From NCBI GenBank assembly GCA_963832895.1, contig CAWHVQ010000014.1, forward strand, positions 62,001-126,000: DNA of 64,000 nucleotides, in the 5' to 3' direction. The notes below the pieces were generated by a model. The model searched no databases, was not told the DNA's origin, and saw nothing but the letters and a program-made list of their open reading frames with translations. This document shows, in pieces, positions 34,334-42,420 of the stretch (within the stretch, counting starts at the first letter, position 1; each line of letters starts with the position of its first letter). The DNA comes from JAMXLO01 sp963832895 (GTDB lineage Bacteria; Pseudomonadota; Alphaproteobacteria; Acetobacterales; Acetobacteraceae). The translations under genes were made by a program, and so were the position numbers.

Positions 34334-35245
34334 CTAGCTGGTCACCCCGGCGCCAAGCGCCGAGACCACTGCCTCCGGCAGCCCATGCTGTCGGCGCGAA
34401 CGCCCGCCGGGATGGTCCATGCGGGTGAACACCTCCGCCAGCGTCGCGAGCAACACGCGCTGCGGCATCGATGCGCGGTGCACGGGTGAACTGGAACCCC
34501 AACCTGACGCGCCGGCCTCTGGCGCATCGGCCTTGCTGCCGTTGGTCGAGACCACCACCGAGGCCGGCATTGTAGCGCCCAGTGACGCATAGGTCCGCTG
34601 CACGCGGTCGCGAATGTTCTGCACGAACTGACTCATCGTCAGCGGCGTTCCGTTCGTCGAATAGAACATCGCCCGATTGGCCGCAGCGGCGGCCGGCAGG
34701 AGATCGGCCGCCGGTCGGTTCGGCGTGGCCTGCAACGCCTGCAGTGCCTGCGTTGCCCCACCGGCGCCGAGAAAGTGCCCCAGGTAGGTCTCCGCCGGAT
34801 CCGGCGGGCGGCCGAGCACAGGGGTCAGTTTGTCAGCCAGACTGCGCAGATGCTCGGTCGCCAGCTCGGTTGAGATCTTCGGATTGTTGCGAAGATCCAG
34901 GATGCGCTGCCGTGCCGCCGGGTCCTCGACAGTCAACTGGCCGTCCTGCCGCGTCACGAGCGCCGCCTCGGCGCCCATCCCGTGCGCAGCACCATATTCG
35001 CGCACCGCATTGAGCCAGGTCTGCTCGGTGAACTGGTAGAGGCCACTGGCTGACGACGTGCTGGCGTGAGCGGCCGGATTCAGTCCGCTCTCCATGGCCG
35101 CGTACGACAGCAGCATATCGAAGTTCGCCCCGTTGGCCGCGCTCGTCCCTCGCATGGCCGCCAGCACTGCGGGATCGGCGGACAGCCGCCCCACCTGCTG
35201 CGCACCGGCCGCGACGGCGTCAGACCCGGGAACTCGGAACACCAT
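34334..35245 (-). CDS. SLT-domain lytic transglycosylase, probably flagellar
   Basis: The 303-residue protein contains the SLT catalytic signature: FDMLLSYAAMESGLNPAAHA with the catalytic Glu, followed by SSASGLYQFTEQTWLNAV, and LGHFLGAGGA further on. It lacks a clear signal peptide, like flagellar FlgJ-type enzymes exported by the flagellar apparatus. It lies divergent from motA and downstream of flgI, so it probably opens peptidoglycan for the rod, replacing the muramidase domain that the FlgJ at 9736 lacks. The export route is inference. Confidence 0.8.
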   Translation of the reverse strand: MVFRVPGSDAVAAGAQQVGRLSADPAVLAAMRGTSAANGANFDMLLSYAAMESGLNPAAHASTSSASGLYQFTEQTWLNAVREYGAAHGMGAEAALVTRQDGQLTVEDPAARQRILDLRNNPKISTELATEHLRSLADKLTPVLGRPPDPAETYLGHFLGAGGATQALQALQATPNRPAADLLPAAAAANRAMFYSTNGTPLTMSQFVQNIRDRVQRTYASLGATMPASVVVSTNGSKADAPEAGASGWGSSSPVHRASMPQRVLLATLAEVFTRMDHPGGRSRRQHGLPEAVVSALGAGVTS

Positions 35246-35269
35246 CAGGTTCTCCCGTTTTCCGATTTC

Positions 35270-35332
35270 TGCGAAATTCTACACTAGCTTTGAGGTATGC
35301 GAAATGCTAAAGATCGCCCTGCAGCGCGAAAT
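35270..35332. promoter_or_regulatory. SLT-motA divergent region with spaced GCGAAAT boxes
   Basis: TGCGAAAT occurs at 35270-35277 and 35298-35305, and CGCGAAAT at 35325-35332, spaced 28 and 27 bases, close to a multiple of helical turns. The boxes match those before the other flagellar operons. They lie between the divergent SLT gene and motA and may bind a regulator cooperatively. Confidence 0.45.
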
Positions 35333-35371
35333 GCGCTGGTCCACCAAGCATACGGGCGCAAAAATTCGGCC

Positions 35372-36265
35372 ATGTGGCAATTGATCGGGATAGCCGGGGT
35401 CTTTGCGGCAATCGGCGTGGGCTACACGATCGAGGGCGGCAGCTTTGCCGTGGTCTTCGATGCAGTGGGGCCGGAGCTGCTGATCATTCTCGGCTCCGGC
35501 GCCATGACGCTGCTGGTCAGCAATGAGATCGGTACCGTAAAGGCCATCATCAGTGGCATGCGAAAAATTGCCACCGGACCCTGCTGGGGCAAGCGCGACT
35601 ACGTCGACGCACTGTGCCTTGTTTACCTGCTGGTTCGGGTGGCGCGCCAAGAGGGCAACCTGGCGTTGGAACGCCACATCGAGAACCCCGCCAACTCGTC
35701 ACTGTTCACCCGCTATCCGCGGCTGTGCAGCGACGCCGGACTGGTGACGTTCCTCGCCGACGTGTTCCGCGCCATCACGCTGAACTTCACCGACCCGCAC
35801 AAGGTCGGCGAGATGATGGACACCGAGATCGACACCCGCCAGCACGACGAGCTGCGCGCTCCCACTGCCCTCTCGACGATGGCGGACGCTCTGCCAGCCC
35901 TGGGCATCGTCGCCGCGGTGCTGGGCGTCATCAAGGCGATGGGGGCGATCAATGAATCGCCCGACATCCTCGGCCATATGATTGGCGCCGCGTTGGTCGG
36001 CACGTTTCTCGGCGTCTTCCTGTCTTACGGCCTGGTTGGCCCCATCGCCGCCCGCCTGCGCGGCGTGCTGCAGGAAGAGTGCATGATGTTCAGTGTGGTG
36101 CGTCAGGTGATCACCTCGCATCTCGAAGGGCTCGGCCCGCAGCTCGCCGTCGAGGTGGGCCGGAAGTCAGTCCCTGTGCGCTTCCAGCCGAGCTTCGAAG
36201 AGCTCGACCAGGTTCTCACCGAAACCGCGCGCAGCACCCGCACGAAGCCGGAGCAGGCGGCGTGA
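35372..36265 (+). CDS. motA: Stator protein MotA
   Basis: The 297-residue stator subunit has four membrane helices (near 5-22, 30-47, 170-190, 200-222), the MotA-typical GYTIEGGSFAVVFDAVGPEL and TMADALPALGIVAAVLGVI, and a cytoplasmic loop with a MotA-type TDPHKVGEMMDTEID. With MotB it conducts ions to drive rotation. ATG 35372 is chosen because the family starts there; in-frame codons extend back to 35297. The stop overlaps the start of the next gene (GTGA). Confidence 0.94.
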   Translation: MWQLIGIAGVFAAIGVGYTIEGGSFAVVFDAVGPELLIILGSGAMTLLVSNEIGTVKAIISGMRKIATGPCWGKRDYVDALCLVYLLVRVARQEGNLALERHIENPANSSLFTRYPRLCSDAGLVTFLADVFRAITLNFTDPHKVGEMMDTEIDTRQHDELRAPTALSTMADALPALGIVAAVLGVIKAMGAINESPDILGHMIGAALVGTFLGVFLSYGLVGPIAARLRGVLQEECMMFSVVRQVITSHLEGLGPQLAVEVGRKSVPVRFQPSFEELDQVLTETARSTRTKPEQAA

Positions 36266-38472
36266 TCCGCCACCTCGCCCGCTGGTGCGGCGCACTGCTG
36301 CTCGCATCGCTTGCGTTGCATTCAGCCAGCGCGGCACGCGGCACAACCCCGACGGCAAGGCTGACGACCTCTGCAAGAAACGCAACATTGGGTCGGGTCG
36401 TGGTCCGGCTCCAGGCGACCGCCGAGCCCACGATCCAGACATTCGATGGCGGCATCGAGCTGCATTTCCCCCAAAGCACCCATGTAGTTCTTCCGCCCAA
36501 GATGAACGTCCGCCAGGTGTCCGGGATCGATCTTCGTGACGACCCCGGTGGGACCGTCGTGGTGATCCGTTTTGCCTGCGACTGCACCGCGACACCGGTG
36601 TCACAAAAAACCCAACTGAGACTGGACATAAAGGGGAACCCCAAGCGATCCGCTGTCGCTGCGAAACCACCGGCGAGCACGCCTGAAATGGACAAGCTAC
36701 GCGAAGCGCTGACTGCCAGGTTGGCAGTCCTGAACGGCGGGCAGTCCCCGGCGAAATCCACCTCGCTACCGCCGGTTCCGCGTAGTCTCCAAAGCATCGC
36801 CGGACAGACCGACGCACCGAAGGCGCCCTCGGGCCCCCCGGTCTGTCCGCCGCAGTTCGACCCTTCGGGCTGGACCCGCCATGGCAGCTTCGTCGCCCGG
36901 CTCAAGGAACTCCGCGCCCAGGTCGCGACGACGCAAGACAGCTCAGCGGCCATGGCGGAACTGGCGGACTTCTACCTGCTCAATGGGCTGCCTGGCGAAA
37001 GCTTCAGCGTCGCCACCGAGGCGCTGGCTGGCGATGTTAGCCCCGAGGACCGCGAGCGCCTGGCGGCAACCGGCGGTATTGCGCGCCTGTTGCTACGCGA
37101 GCCCCTCGATCCTGACGCGCCGATGCCCGCCATTTCTCCGGACTGCCAGACCCCGGATGCTCCGATCTGGCGCGCCCTCACCGCTGCCGCGGCGGGTGAT
37201 GCGGACATTGTCGCAAGCAACGCCGAGGCGGCGGCAACGGCGGCGCTGCGGCTTGTGCCCGATCCGCTGCTGGAGCTTGTCGTGTTCCGCATCACCGATG
37301 CTGCGGGTGACAACCTTGCCTCGCTTCAAGCCATGGCCGGCTCCTTGCGAAACACGGACGTTGGTTTGCCTGAGGATGAGGCCGGGCGATTCCTCCTGCA
37401 GGCGCGCATCGCGCGACTGGGCGGCGATTCAGACGAGGAACGTGGCTTCCTCGAGAAGGCGGCAGAGCACGACCACACCGCGCCAGGCCTGATCGCAAAG
37501 GCGCGGCTCGCCGCTCTACGCATTGCGAAAGACTCACCGGACGCGGTTCGTAGCGAAGCAATCCTCGCCGATATAGCACGCACGTATCGCTCAGAACCGG
37601 TGGGACAGGAAGCCGCAGAGAACTACGCCGAACGCCGCCTCAGGCTCGGCGACTATGCCTCCGCTCTGGCGATCGCGGACGAGACAGCCGGCCCCGCCAG
37701 CAGCCGGATCCGCGACAGTCGCGGCGCCGGACTGGCGGCGCGGATCCTGCGCGTCCTGCTGGCCGACGCACCTGGCGCGGGTTCCCTTCCCGCCCCCGCC
37801 GATCGCCTCGCACTCTACTGGCGCTACGAAGGCTATGCCACGCCGGGCGCGAAAGGCGATGACATACGTATGGGCGCAGCGCGGCTCATGCTGGCCACAG
37901 GTGTTCCCGCCGCGGCAGTCGAACTGCTGCGTCAGTTGTCAGAGGCCACCGCGGCCGAAAGCCAGGCGCGGTTGCTGCGCGCCACGGCCGAAGCGCGCGC
38001 CGGCGATCCGAACTTCGCGCTCGCAGTGTTGCCAGGCATGCCGGATGGCAACGAGCCACGCCGCATCGCGAGCACCGCGTTGGCCAAACTCGGGCGCTTC
38101 GCCGATGCCGCGCACAGGCTCGACGGCTTGATCGACGTTATCGACAAGGAACGCCGCGCAGCGCTGCTGTTCCAGGCGGAAAGCTGGAACGATGCCGCGA
38201 CAGCCTATGCGGAGCTGTTGGCGGATGCCGGTGTCGCCGGCGACGCACGCAACGATATTGCGGAACGCTACGCGCTGGCGCTGGCGCTGTCGGGCGGCAC
38301 GCCGGCAAAGAACCTGCCGGCGCTGCCCGATCAGCCGACAAACCTGCTCGCGGTCGTTCCACCACCTGATGGCACCGCTAAAACCGGCGATGCCGTACGC
38401 GACGCGCTCGATCACGCTCAACGCATCGAGCAACTGCTCTCCCCCACACCAACCCAGCAACAGGGATCCTGA
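36262..38472 (+). CDS. Periplasmic AMIN-like and helical-repeat protein of unknown role
   Basis: The 736-residue protein has a signal peptide (about 1-25), then an AMIN-like beta domain (about 35-135, with VVVRLQATAEPTIQTFDGGI and GIDLRDDPGGTVVVIRFACD), a Pro-rich linker, and from about 200 to the end a series of Ala-rich helical repeats of TPR type (AAMAELADFYLLNGLPGES, AENYAERRLRLGDYASALAI). AMIN domains in other proteins bind peptidoglycan or secretins. It is coupled to motA by GTGA and runs 3 bases into flgF, so it very likely works at the motor. No named flagellar family is recognised. Confidence 0.7.
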   Translation: MIRHLARWCGALLLASLALHSASAARGTTPTARLTTSARNATLGRVVVRLQATAEPTIQTFDGGIELHFPQSTHVVLPPKMNVRQVSGIDLRDDPGGTVVVIRFACDCTATPVSQKTQLRLDIKGNPKRSAVAAKPPASTPEMDKLREALTARLAVLNGGQSPAKSTSLPPVPRSLQSIAGQTDAPKAPSGPPVCPPQFDPSGWTRHGSFVARLKELRAQVATTQDSSAAMAELADFYLLNGLPGESFSVATEALAGDVSPEDRERLAATGGIARLLLREPLDPDAPMPAISPDCQTPDAPIWRALTAAAAGDADIVASNAEAAATAALRLVPDPLLELVVFRITDAAGDNLASLQAMAGSLRNTDVGLPEDEAGRFLLQARIARLGGDSDEERGFLEKAAEHDHTAPGLIAKARLAALRIAKDSPDAVRSEAILADIARTYRSEPVGQEAAENYAERRLRLGDYASALAIADETAGPASSRIRDSRGAGLAARILRVLLADAPGAGSLPAPADRLALYWRYEGYATPGAKGDDIRMGAARLMLATGVPAAAVELLRQLSEATAAESQARLLRATAEARAGDPNFALAVLPGMPDGNEPRRIASTALAKLGRFADAAHRLDGLIDVIDKERRAALLFQAESWNDAATAYAELLADAGVAGDARNDIAERYALALALSGGTPAKNLPALPDQPTNLLAVVPPPDGTAKTGDAVRDALDHAQRIEQLLSPTPTQQQGS

Positions 38473-38475
38473 GCA

Positions 38476-39225
38476 ATGGAGGCGCCCGCCTACGTCACGT
38501 TGTCGGCCCAGGTCGCCTTGGAGCGGCAGCTCGAGGTCGTCGCCAACAATGTCGCGAATGCAAACACGACCGGCTTTAAGGCTGATCGGCAATTGTTCCA
38601 GTCGTATATCACTCGCGCGTCCGGCAGCGGCGACAGCGTCGCCTTTGTGCAGGACCGCGCCACCTACATCGACCATACCAATGGTCCCATCCAGCCGACC
38701 GGCAATCCGCTCGATGTTGCCATTCAGGGCGATGCGTTCCTCGCGGTCACCGCGCCTCAGGGCACCATGTATACGCGCGACGGCCAAATGCACGCCGGAA
38801 CCGATGGCACATTGCTCGATTCCAATGGCAATGCGGTGCAGTCCGCCGATGGCCAGCCGATCCAGCTTCCCGATAGCTACCAGCAGGTCGAGATCAAAGG
38901 CGACGGAACCGTAACCGTGCGGGTCAACAACCAGTCGCAGGACGTAGGCCAGATCGGCATGTTCCGCTCGAGCGATCCGCTCGTCATGCGCAAGAGCGGC
39001 GACAACCTTTTCACCGCATCGCCCGCCGCGATGCAACCGATCGATACCAACGATCCGACGACGCGCCTGGTGCAAGGATCGCTGGAAGGCTCGACCGTGC
39101 AGCCGGTGAAGGAGATCGCCAACATGACCGAGCTCAGCCGCGCCTATGAGCGGTTGCAGACCTTGCTGAGTGACGACAACGACCGCGAGAGCAAGATGAT
39201 CGAAGCTCTCGGCAAACCCTCCTGA
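38476..39225 (+). CDS. flgF: Flagellar proximal rod protein FlgF
   Basis: The 249-residue rod protein has LEVVANNVANANTTGFKADR at its start, the AIQGDAFLAVTAPQGTMYTR core of FlgF/FlgG proteins and a C-terminal VKEIANMTELSRAYERLQTL. The start lies 3 bases after the preceding stop, and flgG follows 18 bases on. It is part of the periplasmic rod. Confidence 0.94.
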   Translation: MEAPAYVTLSAQVALERQLEVVANNVANANTTGFKADRQLFQSYITRASGSGDSVAFVQDRATYIDHTNGPIQPTGNPLDVAIQGDAFLAVTAPQGTMYTRDGQMHAGTDGTLLDSNGNAVQSADGQPIQLPDSYQQVEIKGDGTVTVRVNNQSQDVGQIGMFRSSDPLVMRKSGDNLFTASPAAMQPIDTNDPTTRLVQGSLEGSTVQPVKEIANMTELSRAYERLQTLLSDDNDRESKMIEALGKPS

Positions 39226-39243
39226 GCATAGGAGCCAACCACC

Positions 39244-40029
39244 ATGATGCGAGCCCTCGGCATCGCCGCAACCGGCATGCAAGCCCAGCAGACAAACGTT
39301 GAAGTCATATCAAATAACATCGCCAACGTCAGCACGACCGGCTTCAAGCGTTCGATGCCGGCGTTCGTCGATCTGCTCTATCAGTCGAACAGCCGCGTCG
39401 GCACTGTTTCGTCGGAAACAGGTACCGTGCTGCCGACTGGAACGCAGATGGGTCTTGGCGTGCGTCAGGCAGGAACCACCCGCATAGTGACGCAGGGCAG
39501 CCTGACGGAGACCGACAATCAGCTCAACGTCGCGGTCAACGGCCGCGGCTATTTCGGCGTGACGTTGCCGAGCGGCGACACTGCCTACACGCGCGACGGC
39601 AGCTTCCAGCTTTCATCGACCGGACAGATCGTCACCAACGAAGGCTATCCGGTTGAGCCGGACATCACGGTCCCACCGACGTCCACTTCCGTCACGATCA
39701 ATCAGGCGGGTCAGGTGATCGTCACAGCGGCGAACGGCAAGCAGTCAACGGTTGGCCAGTTGAAGCTTTACCTGTTCGCCAATGAGTCGGGCCTCGAGGC
39801 GCAAGGCGGCAACAACTTCCTGGCGACCGACGCCTCCGGCGATCCGATTGCCGGCACGCCTGCCGAGGCCGGCTACGGAACGGTGAGCCAAGGCTATCTG
39901 GAATCCTCGAACGTCAACGTGGTCCAGGAAATCACCAACCTGATCACCGCGCAGCGTGCCTACGAGCTGAACAGCAAGGTCATCGAGGCCGCCGACCAGA
40001 TGATGCAGACCACATCGCAGATACGCTGA
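39244..40029 (+). CDS. flgG: Flagellar distal rod protein FlgG
   Basis: The 261-residue protein carries the FlgG signature: MRALGIAATGMQAQQTNVEV, NNIANVSTTGFKRS, and the C-terminal SNVNVVQEITNLITAQRAYE. AGGAG precedes the start. It is followed by flgA and flgH in the standard order for ring assembly. Confidence 0.97.
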   Translation: MMRALGIAATGMQAQQTNVEVISNNIANVSTTGFKRSMPAFVDLLYQSNSRVGTVSSETGTVLPTGTQMGLGVRQAGTTRIVTQGSLTETDNQLNVAVNGRGYFGVTLPSGDTAYTRDGSFQLSSTGQIVTNEGYPVEPDITVPPTSTSVTINQAGQVIVTAANGKQSTVGQLKLYLFANESGLEAQGGNNFLATDASGDPIAGTPAEAGYGTVSQGYLESSNVNVVQEITNLITAQRAYELNSKVIEAADQMMQTTSQIR

Positions 40030-40039
40030 GGACAACGAC

Positions 40040-40486
40040 ATGCATTTCATGCAGACATCAGCTGTGGCGTTGCTGATCTTGGCGGCTGCCCCGCCGGCTT
40101 TCGCGGACGACGTGTGGCACGCCACACGGACGCTGATGCCAGGCGACACGGTACGCGCCGAGGATGTGGTGGCGCACGCACCGATTCGTCCGGTACCCGA
40201 TGCGGTGCCCGCCAGTCAGGTCGTTATCGGCCTCGAGGTCAAGCGCCGGCTGTCCGATGGCCGTGTGCTGACGGGGCGCGACGTGGGACCGCGCTCGGCT
40301 GTGAAATCCAACACTCCGGTCAACGTTGTCTGGAAGGACGGTGGGCTGTCGCTCGAGCTGGCCGCGCGTGCACTGGAGCCCGGCGCGATCGGCGATGAAA
40401 TCCGCGTCCTCAACACCATGACCTCACGCACCATCCGCGGCACCGTGGTCGGCGATGGGATGGTCGAAATTCGGAGCGGGGAATGA
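40040..40486 (+). CDS. flgA: P-ring assembly chaperone FlgA
   Basis: The 148-residue protein has a signal peptide (about 1-22, ending AFAD) and a SAF-type domain with PVPDAVPASQVVIGLEVKRR, AVKSNTPVNVVW and RVLNTMTSRTIRGTVVGDG, the typical FlgA end. It is shorter than enterobacterial FlgA, as usual in alphaproteobacteria. It helps FlgI assemble in the periplasm. Its stop overlaps an ATG of flgH (ATGA). Confidence 0.88.
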   Translation: MHFMQTSAVALLILAAAPPAFADDVWHATRTLMPGDTVRAEDVVAHAPIRPVPDAVPASQVVIGLEVKRRLSDGRVLTGRDVGPRSAVKSNTPVNVVWKDGGLSLELAARALEPGAIGDEIRVLNTMTSRTIRGTVVGDGMVEIRSGE

Positions 40487-41301
40487 AGCCGATAATGCCC
40501 TTTGCATCGTCATGGCCGGACATGACGCTCGACGGCCACCCGGCTGGAGCGAAGAGACGCATGTCGAGGTTGGGAATGGCGACGCTGGCCTGCACCATGC
40601 TGTTAGCCGGCTGCGACACCTGGGATCACTTCCAGAAGCCACCGAACTTCAGCAGTCCGGGCACGATGGGCCAGATTCCGCCGACTTCCTCCGATGCGCA
40701 AACCATTGCGGCGGCCGATGTGCCGCCGCTCCCGCCTGCGAGCCTGGGCTCACTATGGCGACCGGGATCCAAGACGTTCTTTCGCGATCCGCGCGCGCGC
40801 AGCCTCGGTGACCTGCTGACCGTCACTGTCAACCTGCAGGATCAGGCGGAATTCGCCAACCAGACCACTCTCAGTCGCACCACGGCGAACGGACTGACTA
40901 TCCCCAACACCACGACGATGGGGGCAGCGCTCTCACGCATCTTCCCCCTGCTGAACACCACCAGTCCGGTGATCAACACCTCGGGCAATGACAACACTGC
41001 CGGCCAGGGCGACATCAAACGGAGCGAGAACCTCCTGGTCAATGTTGCCGCCACTGTCGTGCAGGTATTGCCGAACAAGAACCTCGAGATCGCCGGCAGC
41101 CAGGAAATTCGGCTGAACAACGAACTGCGCCAGTTGCAGATCCGCGGCATCGTGCGGCCGGAGGACATCCTCTCCAACAACACGATCTCATCGAATCAGA
41201 TCGCCGAGGCGCGTATTGCCTATGGCGGGCGCGGCATCTCCTCGGACCTGCAGCGGCCGACGTGGGGACAGGACGTGCTCAACCGGATTTCACCATTCTG
41301 A
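40483..41301 (+). CDS. flgH: Flagellar L-ring lipoprotein FlgH
   Basis: FlgH forms the outer-membrane ring. The lipobox is LLAGC (Cys44 with this start). Family stretches are GSLWRPGSKTFFRDPRARSL, GDLLTVTVNLQDQAEFANQT and the C-terminal ARIAYGGRGISSDLQRPTW. The start at 40483 overlaps flgA by ATGA; an ATG at 40561 would give a more ordinary lipoprotein signal with Cys18 and may be the real one. Acts with FlgI around the rod. Confidence 0.93.
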   Translation: MKPIMPFASSWPDMTLDGHPAGAKRRMSRLGMATLACTMLLAGCDTWDHFQKPPNFSSPGTMGQIPPTSSDAQTIAAADVPPLPPASLGSLWRPGSKTFFRDPRARSLGDLLTVTVNLQDQAEFANQTTLSRTTANGLTIPNTTTMGAALSRIFPLLNTTSPVINTSGNDNTAGQGDIKRSENLLVNVAATVVQVLPNKNLEIAGSQEIRLNNELRQLQIRGIVRPEDILSNNTISSNQIAEARIAYGGRGISSDLQRPTWGQDVLNRISPF

Positions 41302-41318
41302 GCATTGGAGCGCGCCGC

Positions 41319-41720
41319 ATGATCCGCCCGTTTCGCTTCGTCTCGCTTGTGTTGTTCGGCCTGAGTTGCCCAGCCATCATGCTGCCGGCAGCGGCCGAGC
41401 AGCAGCAGGTCGTCAAGCCGGCGTTCCTCTCACTCGGCGACTTCACGATCAATCTGCCCGAGGACAGCGACCAGCTCTCCTACGTCGTCATCAGCATTAC
41501 GCTGGAGGTTGCCCCGGGTGCCGCGGCGGAACTCAAGGCGCTGGAGCCGCGGCTGAAGGAGGCGATGATGCGCCGCCTGTTGATCATGGCCGAGCGCCAC
41601 GTTCTGCAGCCAGGACACACTGATCCACTTGTCGTCAAGGCATCGCTGCTCGACTGCGTTGCCGCAGTGCAACCGAACAGCGTCCGGGACGTGCTGATTA
41701 CGCGACTGCTGTACGGCTGA
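41319..41720 (+). CDS. Second FliL-like protein
   Basis: The 133-residue protein has a signal peptide or N-terminal anchor (about 7-26) and a FliL-like periplasmic domain: DQLSYVVISITLEVAPGAAA, LEPRLKEAMMRRLLIMAERH and a final VRDVLITRLLYG that parallels the end of the main FliL (VADVLITGLVLA). It closes the motA-flgH operon. GGAG precedes ATG 41319. It may be a ring- or stator-associated FliL paralogue; the specific role is unknown. Convergent with flgD, three bases apart. Confidence 0.65.
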   Translation: MIRPFRFVSLVLFGLSCPAIMLPAAAEQQQVVKPAFLSLGDFTINLPEDSDQLSYVVISITLEVAPGAAAELKALEPRLKEAMMRRLLIMAERHVLQPGHTDPLVVKASLLDCVAAVQPNSVRDVLITRLLYG

Positions 41721-41723
41721 CCG

Positions 41724-42413
41724 CTACGACACAGTGGTGACCGTCGATGCATCCACTGTGCGGCCGTCGTTGAACTGAAGCAGCCAGCCACCACTCGCAC
41801 CCTGCAATACGCCGGACACCGTGCCCGTGGTGTTCAAAGCGCCGGCCGACTGTGACGTGCCTTGGCTTGTCATGCCAACCAAGGAAACACCGTACTGACC
41901 CGCCGGCAGCGGCTGTCCACTGTCGCTGAGCCCGTCAAACGCAACCGCCCCGGCGCTGCCGGTCACTGGTATGCTGCGCACCGGATTGCCGGATGCATCG
42001 GTAATTTGAACATGGACGCCAGACAGGTTGGCGGCAGTAACGTTGAACGTCATCTGTGACTGGGTGCCGGAGGTCGGCACCGTAATCGACGTCGCAGCCG
42101 CGCTGACAGTGTGATTGATCAAACCCGAATATTGCCCGAGCGCCAGTCCCGACAACGTCGTGGAGATGGTGTCCAGTTTGGTGTTGCTCTGCACAAGCTG
42201 TTCGACGGTGGAGAACTGCGCGAGCTGTGACACGAACTGCGTTGGGTCGGTGGGAGAGCTCGGATCCTGGTTCTTCAGCTGCGCCGTCAGCAACTGCAGG
42301 AATTCATTCATCTGCGGATCGTTGGCCTGCGCCCCGACAGTGGTGCTCGCAGGCGTGGCGCTCAGAGTGTTCAGCAGGGACGATGCCGCGGTGGTCGGTG
42401 CAACGGTGCTCAT
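41724..42413 (-). CDS. flgD: Hook-capping protein FlgD
   Basis: The 229-residue scaffold guides hook polymerisation. It has the N-terminal DPQMNEFLQLLTAQLKNQDP and PTDPTQFVSQLAQFSTVEQL of FlgD and a C-terminal Ig-like pair with NPVRSIPVTGSAGAVAFDGL and GQPLPAGQYGVSLVG. GAGGGA precedes ATG 42413. It follows fliK by 7 bases. Confidence 0.95.
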   Translation of the reverse strand: MSTVAPTTAASSLLNTLSATPASTTVGAQANDPQMNEFLQLLTAQLKNQDPSSPTDPTQFVSQLAQFSTVEQLVQSNTKLDTISTTLSGLALGQYSGLINHTVSAAATSITVPTSGTQSQMTFNVTAANLSGVHVQITDASGNPVRSIPVTGSAGAVAFDGLSDSGQPLPAGQYGVSLVGMTSQGTSQSAGALNTTGTVSGVLQGASGGWLLQFNDGRTVDASTVTTVS

Positions 42414-42420
42414 GATTCCC

